Below, in pieces: positions 37,046-46,205 of a stretch of 64,000 nucleotides of DNA. Positions within the stretch are counted from its first letter, which is position 1. Each line of letters opens with the position of its first letter. This stretch comes from Planctomycetota bacterium (lineage in GTDB: Bacteria; Planctomycetota; Planctomycetia; Isosphaerales; Isosphaeraceae): the NCBI GenBank assembly GCA_021791715.1, contig JAJYWB010000016.1:29662-93661 (forward strand). The letters are read 5' to 3'. Both the position numbers and the translations under genes were made by a program. The notes beneath the pieces are model-generated. The model made no database searches and had not been told where the DNA came from. It worked only from the letters and a program-made list of their open reading frames with translations.

Positions 37046-37786
37046 CTACGCCAATCTCAGTACTTTGCGTGTTTCTTCGTAAGTCGATTCGAGATCAAGC
37101 GGGACGGCGAAATCGTCGGCGATCCAAAGCGGCAGCGTCGGCAACGGCTTAGCGAGAGTGAGTTCGTTGCTCCAGGCCTCGAACACGCGTTTCCCAGCCC
37201 GACTCGTCCAGCGACACGAAACCGCGTAGAGGGGCGGCTCACCGAGCTTGAGCGTCGGATCTTCCTGACCGATCAGATCGAGTAATTCGTGATAAAGATT
37301 CATAGAACGATTCGTGACGAGATCGACGATCGCCGTGCAAACATGATTTTGGAGCAGAGTCGCGCACTTACCGACAAAGAGATCGCGGTTCTCGCGTCGA
37401 TCTTTGTTGGAAGGACTGACGATTTCGACCGCGGCGACGAGTCGACGTCCGCACTTTTCGTCATAAATGAGCACTTCATACTCGTCCATGACGGGAAGGT
37501 CGGTCGCGACCGAAAGAGTCGGCTTGGAAGGCGCCCAGATTTCCGTCGCCACGCCGCCGTTCTCGCCTGCGTGGGCGAAATCCAACCTCGGCTCGACGCC
37601 GTCATCATAAAATGTAGATTCATCAATCTCAAAAGAAAAATTTAAATGGACAGATGGACATGCGACATAACGTTTGGGAAGTCGCTTATTGAGTTCAATC
37701 ACCATCATCGCCGGCCATTGTCCATGGAATTCGTCCCACGACCTTCGATCCGAAAATGGAGCATGAAAATGATCGAGCAGCGGCAT
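37046..37786 (-). CDS. DUF4058 protein, copy 2
   Basis: 246 aa, ATG 37786 with AGGAGGG before it. Compared with copy 1, residues from about 75 to the end are almost identical (KRGRR against KCGRR, ETRR against ETRK). The first about 75 residues differ at many positions (for example WDGFHSAWPTIM against WDEFHGQWPAMM). Both frames are intact and both have ribosome-binding sites, so both are likely expressed. The pattern suggests gene conversion of the C-terminal part or selection for divergence of the N-terminal part. Confidence 0.85.
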   Translation of the reverse strand: MPLLDHFHAPFSDRRSWDEFHGQWPAMMVIELNKRLPKRYVACPSVHLNFSFEIDESTFYDDGVEPRLDFAHAGENGGVATEIWAPSKPTLSVATDLPVMDEYEVLIYDEKCGRRLVAAVEIVSPSNKDRRENRDLFVGKCATLLQNHVCTAIVDLVTNRSMNLYHELLDLIGQEDPTLKLGEPPLYAVSCRWTSRAGKRVFEAWSNELTLAKPLPTLPLWIADDFAVPLDLESTYEETRKVLRLA

Positions 37787-38185
37787 AACATAACCCTCCT
37801 CGCTCGATCATAACCGCTCCGCCCCGAACACGAAACCGTCGGTTTGTGCCGATCGAAATCAGATCGAATCAACTTACGCCGATGTCTTGATACCTCATCG
37901 CTAACTCTCGCCGTGATCGAGGTGCGTCGAAGAATTCGCGGTCGAAGGCGACGATCGGCGGACCCCTGATTCGCATCATCAATTTGCCTGATTGATTATC
38001 GTGATCTTATCTATTATTTATGTTTACTTTTGTTCAAATCCTTCTTTACAAACTTTTACGGACCGACCTTCATCGAGCCTTTACAATCACTCTCGAACTC
38101 GATCGATTCGATTTCTTCGGAAGGTTTTCCGTTTGGCTTGTCGTCGGCGAATCATCCGAATCGAACTTCATTTAGCAGGGTCGTT
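37787..38185. other. Divergent intergenic spacer
   Basis: 399 bases between DUF4058 copy 2 and the CotH-like gene. The left part to about 37962 belongs to the tandem duplication. The right part must hold the CotH promoter. An in-frame upstream TTG at 38030 is not favoured, because the conserved membrane-anchor region begins at ATG 38186. Confidence 0.5.
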
Positions 38186-40504
38186 ATGAAGAAGCCGAAA
38201 AAGGAATTCTTACCAATCCTTTTTATCATTTTGAGTGCGGTGTTATCGCTCGTCGTGCTTGGCGCCGTAACGCCCCGCGAACGCGACGACACGGGGGATC
38301 GGCGCGACGATCCAAAAGCCGCCCAAAGTCACCTCGATGGCGGACGACCCGACGGCCCTTCCGGAGGTCCCGGCTTTCCGGGAGCCCCTCCTGGCGGTCC
38401 TGGATTTCCCGGCGGCCCTCCCGGCGGATTCGGACCGGGGATGTTCATCGCGACTCGCATTCTTGAGGAAGCCGATAAAAACGACGACGGCAATCTGTCA
38501 TCCGAAGAGGCGGGAGCGGCCGCCGCGTCTTTTATTCGAGAAGCCGATCGCGACAAAAAAGGATCGATCGACGCCACGACGCTCGGGCGAGCGATCAATA
38601 AAAAAATCGGTCCTCCTCCCGGCTTCGGTCCTGAAGAAGACTCTTCGGGAGATTTCGGCCCCGGGACTTTCATGGCGCCCGCGATTCTCGAACTCGCCGA
38701 TACCGATCGAGACGGCAAACTCAGTCCAGAAGAGGCGTCGAAGGCCGCGACGCGATTTGTCGGCGAGGCTGATATAAAGAAGCAAGGACTTCTTAATTCC
38801 GCGCAATTGATCGAGGCGATCAACCTGCGAACGGGGCCTCCGCCCGGTTTTGGCCCCGGAGGTCCCGGCGGAATGATGGGGCGATCGGTCAAGCTGATGG
38901 CGAAGTTCGATAAAAACGGCGACGGAACGCTCAATCGCGACGAGCGCCTCGCCGCGCGTGATTCGATCAAGGCGGATCGCGCGAAAAGCGCGAACGGTCC
39001 CGAAGGACGACGCGGTCCCGAGGGGCGACGAGGGGGAGGCGGTCCCGGGTTCGGACCCCCCGGCGGATTCGGGCCCCCCCCCGGTTTCGGCGGCGAGCCC
39101 GAGGTCAAACCGGGTCGGCGCGTCGCTCCCGCCGACGTGAAGTCATATCCCGATAAAACATTATATGATCCCTCGATCTTGCGCACAATTTTTCTCGATT
39201 TCGACGAATCCGACTGGGAGGCCGAGCTCGCCGATTTTCATGGAACCGACGTCGAGGTCGCCGCGACGATGACGGTCGACGGCAAAACTTACCAGGGAGT
39301 CGGAGCGCGCTTCCGGGGTATGTCGTCTTATATGATGGTGCGTTCAGGTCATAAGCGTTCGCTCAACCTCTCAATCGATTACCAGAACAAGAAACAGCGG
39401 CTGTACGGGTACAAGACTCTCAACCTCTTGAATTCTCACGAGGATCCCACGTTTCTTCACACCGTGCTTTATTTTGATACGGCGCGGCGGTACATCGCGG
39501 CGCCGAAGGCGAATTTCGTCCGGGTCGTCGTCAACGGAGAAAGTTGGGGCTTATATGTAAACGCGCAACAGTTTGATAAAACGATGCTCGCCGAGAACTT
39601 CAAAGACTCGCGGGGAACGCGTTGGAAAGTTCGAGGCAATCCCGGCGCCGACGGCGGCCTGCGCTATCTCGGCGATAAGATCGACGATTATAAAAATCGT
39701 TTTGAGATCAAATCGGGCGACGACGAGAAGGCGTGGAGCGCGTTGATCGCGCTTTGCGAGATTCTCGATCGAACCCCCGCCGAGAAGCTCGAACGGGCGA
39801 TCTCGCCGATTCTCGATATCGACTCGGTGTTGCGGTTTCTGGCGCTCGACGTCGCATTGATCAATTCCGACGGTTACTGGATCCGTTCGAGCGATTACAG
39901 CCTGTTTCGCGATTCCAAGGGGGTTTTTCATCTGATTCCGCACGACGCCAACGAGACGTTTCAGCCGGCGATGATGATGGGACCTCCCGGTTTCGGCCCC
40001 GGAGGTCGCGGCCCCGGGGGTCGAAATCGAGGCCGAGGCCCCGGGGGGGATTCCAAAACGAAATCGAACGCCGCCGATCCCTCTCGCGACCAAGCCGAGA
40101 AGAAAGCCGAACCGGCGCATCGTTCTGGGGGAGGGGTCGATCTCGATCCCCTCGTCGGCCTCGACGACGATCGTAAGCCGCTCCGCGGTCGTTTGCTCGC
40201 GGTCCCGAGATTGAAACAAAAGTATCTCGAATATGTTCGCGCAATCGCTCAAGACGATCTCGATTGGAAAAAGCTCGGCCCCGTCGTCGCGGCGTATCGA
40301 TCTTTGATCGAAGCCGAGGTGAAAGACGACACCCGCAAGCTGACTTCGTTCGAGGCGTTCGAGAGAACGACCGCGGATTCGCCGCGGGCCGAGGCCGCTC
40401 CGCGCGGGCGGAACGCGATGAGCCTTAGAGAATTCGCCGAGAAACGGCGCGAATACTTGCTCAATCATCCGGCGATCAAAGCTTTGGGATCGAGCCGCGA
40501 ATGA
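38186..40504 (+). CDS. EF-hand and CotH-domain exported protein with collagen-like GPP tracts
   Basis: 772 aa. A membrane anchor or signal (residues 9-29) is followed by a Gly/Pro-rich tract (GGPGFPGAPPGGPGFPGGPP, 60-80). Three canonical EF-hand loops follow (DKNDDGNLSSEE, DTDRDGKLSPEE, DKNGDGTLNRDE) and two degenerate ones (DRDKKGSIDATT, DIKKQGLLNSAQ). A second Gly/Pro tract lies near 285-305. From about 325 the CotH spore-coat-kinase-like domain appears: VGARFRGMSSYMM, NLLNSHEDPTFLHTVLYFD, and the catalytic-type DYSLFRDSKGVFHLIPHDAN. CotH domains can phosphorylate proteins. The next gene, DUF4956, is its usual partner. Calcium-controlled surface phosphorylation is a reasonable inference. 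Confidence 0.85.
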   Translation: MKKPKKEFLPILFIILSAVLSLVVLGAVTPRERDDTGDRRDDPKAAQSHLDGGRPDGPSGGPGFPGAPPGGPGFPGGPPGGFGPGMFIATRILEEADKNDDGNLSSEEAGAAAASFIREADRDKKGSIDATTLGRAINKKIGPPPGFGPEEDSSGDFGPGTFMAPAILELADTDRDGKLSPEEASKAATRFVGEADIKKQGLLNSAQLIEAINLRTGPPPGFGPGGPGGMMGRSVKLMAKFDKNGDGTLNRDERLAARDSIKADRAKSANGPEGRRGPEGRRGGGGPGFGPPGGFGPPPGFGGEPEVKPGRRVAPADVKSYPDKTLYDPSILRTIFLDFDESDWEAELADFHGTDVEVAATMTVDGKTYQGVGARFRGMSSYMMVRSGHKRSLNLSIDYQNKKQRLYGYKTLNLLNSHEDPTFLHTVLYFDTARRYIAAPKANFVRVVVNGESWGLYVNAQQFDKTMLAENFKDSRGTRWKVRGNPGADGGLRYLGDKIDDYKNRFEIKSGDDEKAWSALIALCEILDRTPAEKLERAISPILDIDSVLRFLALDVALINSDGYWIRSSDYSLFRDSKGVFHLIPHDANETFQPAMMMGPPGFGPGGRGPGGRNRGRGPGGDSKTKSNAADPSRDQAEKKAEPAHRSGGGVDLDPLVGLDDDRKPLRGRLLAVPRLKQKYLEYVRAIAQDDLDWKKLGPVVAAYRSLIEAEVKDDTRKLTSFEAFERTTADSPRAEAAPRGRNAMSLREFAEKRREYLLNHPAIKALGSSRE

Positions 40505-40702
40505 CCTCGGTTTATTTGAGCGGGCCGCGACGGCGCGAGAGCGAATCGTCCGATTCTCATCCGAATTCGATTCGCGAGCGACGGCAAAGCATAAAAATAC
40601 AGATTATTTTCGGAAATCATCACGGCTCTAACTTTTTTCGGCGGTCGCTCGTTCGAATTCACTGGAATTGATGAACTCATCTAACAGAGTTGGAGGAATT
40701 TG

Positions 40703-41383
40703 ATGCCGAATCGGTTTTGGTCGTCGCTCGCGAGCGGATCGAATGTTTGGTCGGCGCAGTTTACGCTGGGCAGAAAGATCGGAGTCGCGTTTCTGCTCGG
40801 CGTCGCGGTCGCGGGAGTTTACCGCTGGGCTCGGCGGGGAGAGAGCGTGAAATCGACGTTTCTGACGACGTTGATTCTTCTCGCGACCTTGATCGCGATG
40901 GCGACGCAGATCATCGGCGACAACGTGGCCCGAGCCTTCAGCCTTGTCGGGGCTCTCTCGGTCGTCCGATTTCGAACGGTCGTCAAGGACACTCAGGACA
41001 CCGCGTTCGTGATCTTCGCGGTCGTCGTCGGTATGGCTTCGGGGGCGGATCATCTCGCGGTGGGTTTGATTGGATTGGCGTTGATCGGCGTCGCTTCGCC
41101 TGCGCTTTGGCCTCCCTCGGCGATCTCTCGCCGACGCGAGATCGAATCGACTCTCGCGATTCGAATCGGCCCGGTTCAAACCGTTCGGAACGCCGTCGAA
41201 ATCGCGATCTCGGCCTTCGCCGACCGATTCGACCTCGTTTCCGCGACGACCGCGAAACAAGGTTTATTTATCGATTTATCTTATCGAATCGTTCTCAGAC
41301 GCGACGCCGTCCCGTTCGATCTCGTCGTCGAGCTGAAACGACTCGAAGGGGTCGAAAGCGTCGATCTGCAATGTGAGGAATGA
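40703..41383 (+). CDS. DUF4956 membrane protein
   Basis: 226 aa from ATG 40703 with GGAGG 7 bases upstream. It has four to five hydrophobic segments and the DUF4956 core, ARAFSLVGALSVVRFRTVVKD followed by TAFVIFAVVVGMASGA, split here by TQD. A soluble C-terminal domain of about 90 residues follows. DUF4956 genes commonly adjoin CotH-domain genes in bacteria and polyphosphate-metabolism (VTC-like) genes, so it may form part of a surface-phosphorylation or polyphosphate-linked system. It is 198 bases after the CotH gene. Confidence 0.85.
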   Translation: MPNRFWSSLASGSNVWSAQFTLGRKIGVAFLLGVAVAGVYRWARRGESVKSTFLTTLILLATLIAMATQIIGDNVARAFSLVGALSVVRFRTVVKDTQDTAFVIFAVVVGMASGADHLAVGLIGLALIGVASPALWPPSAISRRREIESTLAIRIGPVQTVRNAVEIAISAFADRFDLVSATTAKQGLFIDLSYRIVLRRDAVPFDLVVELKRLEGVESVDLQCEE

Positions 41384-41582
41384 GGCCGAAACCGATCGCC
41401 GCGTTCAAGGCGGAATCATCAATCGGATCGCCGTCGGTCGTTCGTATCATTTTGACGAGGATTCGATCGTTCGTATCGCTTAAAATCGACCGATCGACCG
41501 AATCGAGTCGAATGATTTCCGCGTGATCATTCTTGAACATTTTATTCGATTAGAGAACGGCGACCGAAACGGAGAATCCGCG

Positions 41583-42317
41583 ATGACCGACGATCGTTTC
41601 AACGACGATCGAACGATCGACTCCGAACCTTCGATCTTGCTCATCGACGACGATATCGAGCTTTGCGAGCTGATGCGCGAATTCCTCGCTCGTCGCGGCT
41701 TTCGCCTCGAAACGACGCACGACGGCTTGCGCGGCCTCGCTCGCGCATTAAAAGGCGAACATGATCTGATATTACTTGATGTGATGATTCCCGGAATCGA
41801 CGGTTTTGAGCTGTTGCGGCGGTTGAGACGGCAAAGCGAGGTTCCCGTGATCATGCTGACGGCGCGGACGGCTCAGGCGGATCGGATCGCCGGACTTGAT
41901 TCGGGCGCCGACGATTATCTCCCCAAGCCCTTCGGTCCCGAAGAATTGCCGGCGCGGATTCGAGCCGTCCTCAGACGCTCGAACCGAGCGCGAAAGGATG
42001 TGAGGATCTTCAAGGCGGGACCGATCACGCTCATCCCCGCCGAACGACGCGCGATCCGCGACGGCTCGGCGCTCCAGCTCACCACGATCGAATACGATAT
42101 CCTCGAACTCCTAGTCCAGGCCGCGGGACGAATCGTCTCGCGCGACGAACTCTCTTCGACGATTCACCGCCGCCGCGCCTCGCCGTTCGATCGATCTATC
42201 GATGTGCATGTAAGCAGTATTCGGAAAAAAATGGGGACGGACGGCGATTCGATCGTCACCGTGAGGGGCGTCGGTTATCTCTTTCGATCGGGGGTCGAGG
42301 TCGACGGAGCGAAATGA
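41583..42317 (+). CDS. OmpR/CpxR-type response regulator
   Basis: 244 aa from ATG 41583 (GGAG 9 bases upstream). The receiver domain has the acidic pocket IDDD (21-24), the phospho-acceptor D66 in LLDVMIPG, the conserved Thr in MLTART, and Lys in YLPKPF. The C-terminal winged helix (LTTIEYDILELLVQAAGRIVS, then IDVHVSSIRKKMG and VRGVGYLF) is the DNA-binding OmpR type. It is followed one base later by a CpxA-like histidine kinase, so the pair forms a two-component system. The closeness to the CotH/DUF4956 pair suggests, but does not prove, that it controls them. Confidence 0.95.
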   Translation: MTDDRFNDDRTIDSEPSILLIDDDIELCELMREFLARRGFRLETTHDGLRGLARALKGEHDLILLDVMIPGIDGFELLRRLRRQSEVPVIMLTARTAQADRIAGLDSGADDYLPKPFGPEELPARIRAVLRRSNRARKDVRIFKAGPITLIPAERRAIRDGSALQLTTIEYDILELLVQAAGRIVSRDELSSTIHRRRASPFDRSIDVHVSSIRKKMGTDGDSIVTVRGVGYLFRSGVEVDGAK

Positions 42318-42318
42318 C

Positions 42319-43626
42319 ATGCGTTCGATCTTCGCCAAAATCTTCCTCTGGTCGCTCGGTACGTTCGTCCTTTCGTTGATCGCTTTCTGGGCGATCTCGC
42401 ACACGATCGATCGGCGGATGCGCGGCGGCGATCCCTTCCCGCGGATGATCGCGCTCATCGAAGACGACGCTTGCCGCGTTTATGAGGAAGGAGGAGCGGA
42501 ACGCCTCGCGGCTCATCTCAAACGATTAAACGTATACCTTCATGCCGAGCATATCCTGACCGATTCGAAAGGTCGCGACCTGGCGACCGGAGAGGATCGA
42601 TCCGACCTGATCCGACGGTCGAAAGTTCATAAAAAGCCCGGAAGGCTCGAAGACGGTCGGATCGTCTTCGTCGGCCGACCGCGACACGGCAAGTATTATT
42701 TTATCAACATCGTTCGGCCGTTGTTCGAACCGAGCGACATCCTTCCCTATTATTCCTTGATCGTCGTCGTGATCGCGGCGATGGGATTCTTCCTCGCGGT
42801 TCATCTCGCGGCGCCGCTCCGCGGGCTTCGCGAAGTCGTCGAGAGGTTCGGTCGCGGCGACCTCGCGGCTCGTGAACATTCAATCCGAAAGGACGAGATC
42901 GGCGAGCTTTCGCGAGCGTTCGACGAAATGGCGGGACGGATCGAAACGCTTCTCCTCGCCGAGCGAAGGCTCTTGCAAGACGTCTCGCACGAACTCCGTT
43001 CTCCGCTCGCGAGGCTCGGATTCGCGGTCGAACTCGCTCGATCGGGTCCCGATCGCGATCGCGCGCTCGACCGAGTACGCAAAGAGGCCGATCGGATGTC
43101 GACGCTGATCGGCGAGCTGATCGAACTTACCCGTTTCGAAGGAGATCGCACCGCGTGCGACGCCGAAATCATCGCTCCCGATTCGCTCCTTGATCATATT
43201 ATTAAAGATTGCCAATGGGAAGCCGAAGCGCGACGGCGTTCGATCGTTTTCAAGGTCGAAAGCTCCGTCACGATTAGGGGCGTGTACGAGCTGTTGCGTC
43301 GCGCCGTCGAGAACGTCGTTCGAAACGCGATTCGGCACACTCCCGAGGGGACGACGGTTGAAGTCGAGCTTTCACATCGCGACGGTCGAGCGTTGATCCG
43401 CGTTCGCGATTTCGGCGCGGGAGTTCCTGAAGCGGCGCTCGATGCGATTTTCAAGCCGTTTTTCCGTGTCGAGGTCGATCGTGATCGCGCGAGCGGAGGG
43501 GTCGGTCTCGGGCTCGCGATCGCACTTCGCGCCGTTGAACTGCACGGCGGCGGAATCAAGGCGAGCAACGCCTCTCCCGGACTCGAAGTGACGATCGAAC
43601 TCCCCGCGGCGGGTGAAAACGATTAA
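42319..43626 (+). CDS. CpxA-type sensor histidine kinase
   Basis: 435 aa, ATG 42319 one base after the regulator stop. Two membrane helices (about 5-25 and 138-160) flank a periplasmic sensor of about 110 residues. HAMP, then HisKA with phospho-acceptor H224 in LQDVSHELRSPLARL, then HATPase_c with N-box ENVVRNAIRH, G1 box RDFGAGVP and G2 box GGVGLGLAI. The sensor domain resembles the CpxA periplasmic type only in size. The signal is unknown; an envelope stress role is a reasonable guess. Confidence 0.95.
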   Translation: MRSIFAKIFLWSLGTFVLSLIAFWAISHTIDRRMRGGDPFPRMIALIEDDACRVYEEGGAERLAAHLKRLNVYLHAEHILTDSKGRDLATGEDRSDLIRRSKVHKKPGRLEDGRIVFVGRPRHGKYYFINIVRPLFEPSDILPYYSLIVVVIAAMGFFLAVHLAAPLRGLREVVERFGRGDLAAREHSIRKDEIGELSRAFDEMAGRIETLLLAERRLLQDVSHELRSPLARLGFAVELARSGPDRDRALDRVRKEADRMSTLIGELIELTRFEGDRTACDAEIIAPDSLLDHIIKDCQWEAEARRRSIVFKVESSVTIRGVYELLRRAVENVVRNAIRHTPEGTTVEVELSHRDGRALIRVRDFGAGVPEAALDAIFKPFFRVEVDRDRASGGVGLGLAIALRAVELHGGGIKASNASPGLEVTIELPAAGEND

Positions 43627-43783
43627 TCGAATCGCGTCGCACCGGCGCGAGCCGGAAGGCCTTCGAATCAGCGGATTTCCTAAGAATCTTTCGAAACCCA
43701 ATCGCCTCGCTTTTATCGGTTACGGCGCCAATTCATCAATAAAAAATGTATGTTAAAAATCTAGATATCGGTTTTTGTAATTT

Positions 43784-43896
43784 GGCTGGGCGAACCTCCC
43801 GGTGAACCTCTTTTCGTAAACTCTTGCGACGAGGCCGTTTTTTCGTTCAATAATCGTAAACATCATAATGCGGCTCACCAGGAGGTTCGCCCTCCC
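43784..43896 (-). repeat. MITE-like palindromic element, copy 3 (inverted)
   Basis: A 113-base copy, inverted relative to 17056-17168. Its right end reads CACCAGGAGGTTCGCCCTCC, the reverse complement of the left end of copy 1. Its interior in reverse reads TTTACGATTATTGAACGAAA, close to copy 1. The 20-base tandem array starts directly at this end. Confidence 0.75.
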
Positions 43897-43900
43897 AATT

Positions 43901-44114
43901 TCGCGTTCGCCTTCCCAATTTCGCGTTCGCCCTCCCAATTTCGCGTTCGCCCTGCCAATTTCGCGTTCGCCCTGCCAATTTCGCGTTCGCCCTGCCAATT
44001 TCGCGTTCGCCCTGCCAATTTCGCGTTCGCCTTCCCAATTTCGCGTTCGCCCTCCCAATTTCGCGTTCCCCCTCCCAATTTCGCGTTCCCCCTCCCAATT
44101 TCGCGTTCGCCTTC
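43901..44114. repeat. 20-base tandem repeat array next to the element
   Basis: Ten full units and one partial unit of TCGCGTTCGCCCTCCCAATT with exact 20-base period. Variation is limited to a few positions (CCTCCC, CTTCCC, CCTGCC, and TTCCCC in two units). The unit core TTCGCCCTCCCAA is the terminal sequence of the neighbouring MITE-like copy, so the array looks as if it grew from that end. There are no spacers, so it is not CRISPR. Confidence 0.9.
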
Positions 44115-44369
44115 AAATCCCGACGAATATGCGGTTGTCTTTCCGGATAGCCTCTCGATCTCGCTCCTCGATCGGGGGCGGGGCGCGCATCGCGAAACCC
44201 CGCGGTGATCGCCAAGCGGCGACCCGCCCCCTACCGAAACCGGATTGTCAAAGAGCGTCCCGGCCCGATCTCATGGTCGCCCAGGCTCGTCGCGTCGCGC
44301 CGATTCGATTCGGCCCGTATTATGGGCTGTTATCGGAGGAAATCGCGGAATCATGAGTTCAAAAAACGG

Positions 44370-45443
44370 TTATTCCATTCGATGAAGCGGCGGTTCGAGC
44401 GCGATCGGACAGGCTTGTGTGACGCCGAGGGATAAGGCCGAATCGTCGGTGTTCGGCGGATCGTCATGTGTGAAAATCTCGCGGCGAGCCTGCTTCATGT
44501 TTGTGTGATTATTGGTATTGATAAACGTCGACGTGAACCGGCGAGCGTCCAATGTCGGATCGACGTCTTTAAGACGGCTTGCCTGAAGGTTCGCCTTCGC
44601 GTTAGGCGGTTCGGCAGTCGGAATCTCTTGTTCGGACGGTCGCGGCGTCGTCCGATCGGGAATTCGATCGGGCGATTCCTCCAAATCGACTTCTCGGTTC
44701 GCCTTTTCGATCGTCTCGCGAGTCTCGTTCCTCAAATCGTGAGTCGCGGGCGCCTCGGGCGTGTTAACTGGATGCCGAACCGCGGATTCCTCAATAATCG
44801 GGCGCAAGCCCTGCCGCCGCTCTTTTTGCAATCGCCTCAGTTCGGCCATTGTTTTCGACAAACACCTTTCAAGATGGGCCTCGTATTTGATGATCGTCTG
44901 GATCGTCGGCCGGTCGGGCAATATACGGAGTTCGCTCACGCGTTTCGCGGCCGTCCGGACCCTGTCGAGCCCTTCTTTGAGCTCGGGGAGCTTCGCGGCC
45001 TTCGCCCCCAATTTTACAAATTCGTCCAAATAATCGTTGAGAGGTTTGCGTACCATTTCAACAGTTACCGCCTCGGATCGGTCGCGGGGAAGCTCGGGAT
45101 GATCGAGCGAAACGATGAACTCGGCGAAGACGTCGTCGAGGTCGAATTGCGTCGCGGTAACCTCGTACCGGATCACGCGATTGAGCCGCCATAAGTAAAT
45201 CGCCGCCCGTTCGGCGTAAAAGGATTCCAATTCGCCCACGGGATTGAGTTCCTGGACGACGGTATCGCGGTGCGAAACCCAAGCTTCATGCGACTCACGG
45301 CCTTCGATGACGGGATCGGTCGAAACGACGCCGCATTCGAGCGCGCGGCGAGCCGATTCCGGGTTCGAGGAATCGGTCGACGACCCTTTGAAACAAGCGG
45401 AATCTCGCAATTCGGTGCGGACCCGGGAGACGGTGCGATTCAT
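44370..45443 (-). CDS. Uncharacterised helical protein, planctomycete-type
   Basis: 357 aa from ATG 45443 (AAAGGA about 9 bases upstream). The central part is helix-rich: ELNPVGELESFYAERAAIYL, LWRLNRVIRYEV, KYEAHLERCLSKTMAEL and RRLQKERR. This resembles a widespread planctomycete/acidobacterial family of unknown function. The C-terminal third (from residue 235 onward) is polar and probably disordered. No membrane or signal segment is visible. It is isolated between repeat DNA and a divergent spacer. I do not assign a function. Confidence 0.6.
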   Translation of the reverse strand: MNRTVSRVRTELRDSACFKGSSTDSSNPESARRALECGVVSTDPVIEGRESHEAWVSHRDTVVQELNPVGELESFYAERAAIYLWRLNRVIRYEVTATQFDLDDVFAEFIVSLDHPELPRDRSEAVTVEMVRKPLNDYLDEFVKLGAKAAKLPELKEGLDRVRTAAKRVSELRILPDRPTIQTIIKYEAHLERCLSKTMAELRRLQKERRQGLRPIIEESAVRHPVNTPEAPATHDLRNETRETIEKANREVDLEESPDRIPDRTTPRPSEQEIPTAEPPNAKANLQASRLKDVDPTLDARRFTSTFINTNNHTNMKQARREIFTHDDPPNTDDSALSLGVTQACPIALEPPLHRME

Positions 45444-46205
45444 GGCGGCGATCCTTTCTTTGAAGCGGGGTTCATTATCCAACGGATTGTTTTAAATCCG
45501 CACAACATCGTGCGGATTACACACAGATTGCTTGGGGATCGGTAAAAATCTCGCTAAAGCGTATCGATCGAGCGTGCAATATTCGGTTTGTTCATCAAGA
45601 TTCAGCGTTACGGCAATATTACAACGGGAGCGAATCGGCGTCAAGTGGAAAAATTGCGAATAATTCGTATGTCGCTACTAGAATTCCCGTCGGCATGACG
45701 ACTTCAGGAACGTTGCAATCAGAATTCGGGACGATCGCGATCATTAACGCAATTCACGATCCTGAGTCGACCGTTCGGCTTGTCGTCATGAATGAAAACA
45801 CGTCGGCTCGAATTTAAGACCTCGGGATGCGACCGAGCCGGCGATCGACGCCCTCGGAAATCGCATCGTCGCTCGGGTTGGGCGAGTCGCTCCTCGCGTC
45901 TTCGGTATTTATCGCGAGGGTGAACGCCCAGATAAATAATATATATAATTTAGAAAATGTTATTTACAATATTTATGTAATTTATTTTGATAATCGCTCC
46001 CTGGGAAATTGAACGCTTTTCAGAGTTCGGGTCGCGGAGTGCTATTCGAACCGCCGGAGGGTTTCCGAGACTCGTCGGTTGTTTCTCGATCGACCGCGGC
46101 GCTCGTCGCGGTTGCGAATCGGCGCCTCTCAAGTTTATGATTAACGAACGCCCGCGACGTCGTCGCGGCTCAAAACGAACACGCGGTGAATCCGAGGTCG
46201 GTCGA
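45444..46205. other. Divergent intergenic spacer with AT-rich block
   Basis: 762 bases with no supported gene. A strongly AT-rich block (about 45930-46005, with ATAAATAATATATATAATTT) lies about 200 bases before the DUF6599-like gene, a plausible promoter or bent-DNA region. The small open frame across it (45827-46012) is not conserved-looking. Confidence 0.5.

Larger units (their letters stand above)
35915..37962 (-). repeat. Tandem duplication, 1061-base offset
   Basis: The block from about 35915 to 36901 recurs at 36976 to 37962 with a constant offset of 1061 bases and no visible indels. It spans the whole DUF4058 gene, its downstream DNA (including GGACATCCCGATCCGAGCGT) and upstream DNA (AGAATTC, CGATCGGCGGA). 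Identity is nearly complete over the C-terminal coding half and lower near the gene start. Confidence 0.9.
43627..44369. other. Repeat-bearing intergenic region
   Basis: 743 bases after the kinase gene. It holds an inverted copy of the MITE-like element (43784-43896) abutting a 20-base tandem array (43901-44114). Open frames across the array come from its repetition and are not genes. No further feature is seen up to the minus-strand gene ending at 44370. Confidence 0.7.

Noticed and set aside
43901..44114. CRISPR array
   Set aside because: Units follow one another without spacers, the period is 20 bases, and no cas gene is present.
43753..44356. Open frames across the 20-base array on both strands (for example repeated GRANAKL-type and SRSPSQFRV-type peptides)
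   Set aside because: They are produced by the tandem DNA repeat and carry no start signal or domain.
45827..46012. A 61-aa open frame upstream of the DUF6599-like gene
   Set aside because: Its C-terminal half is only a translation of the AT-rich spacer, and there is no ribosome-binding site.
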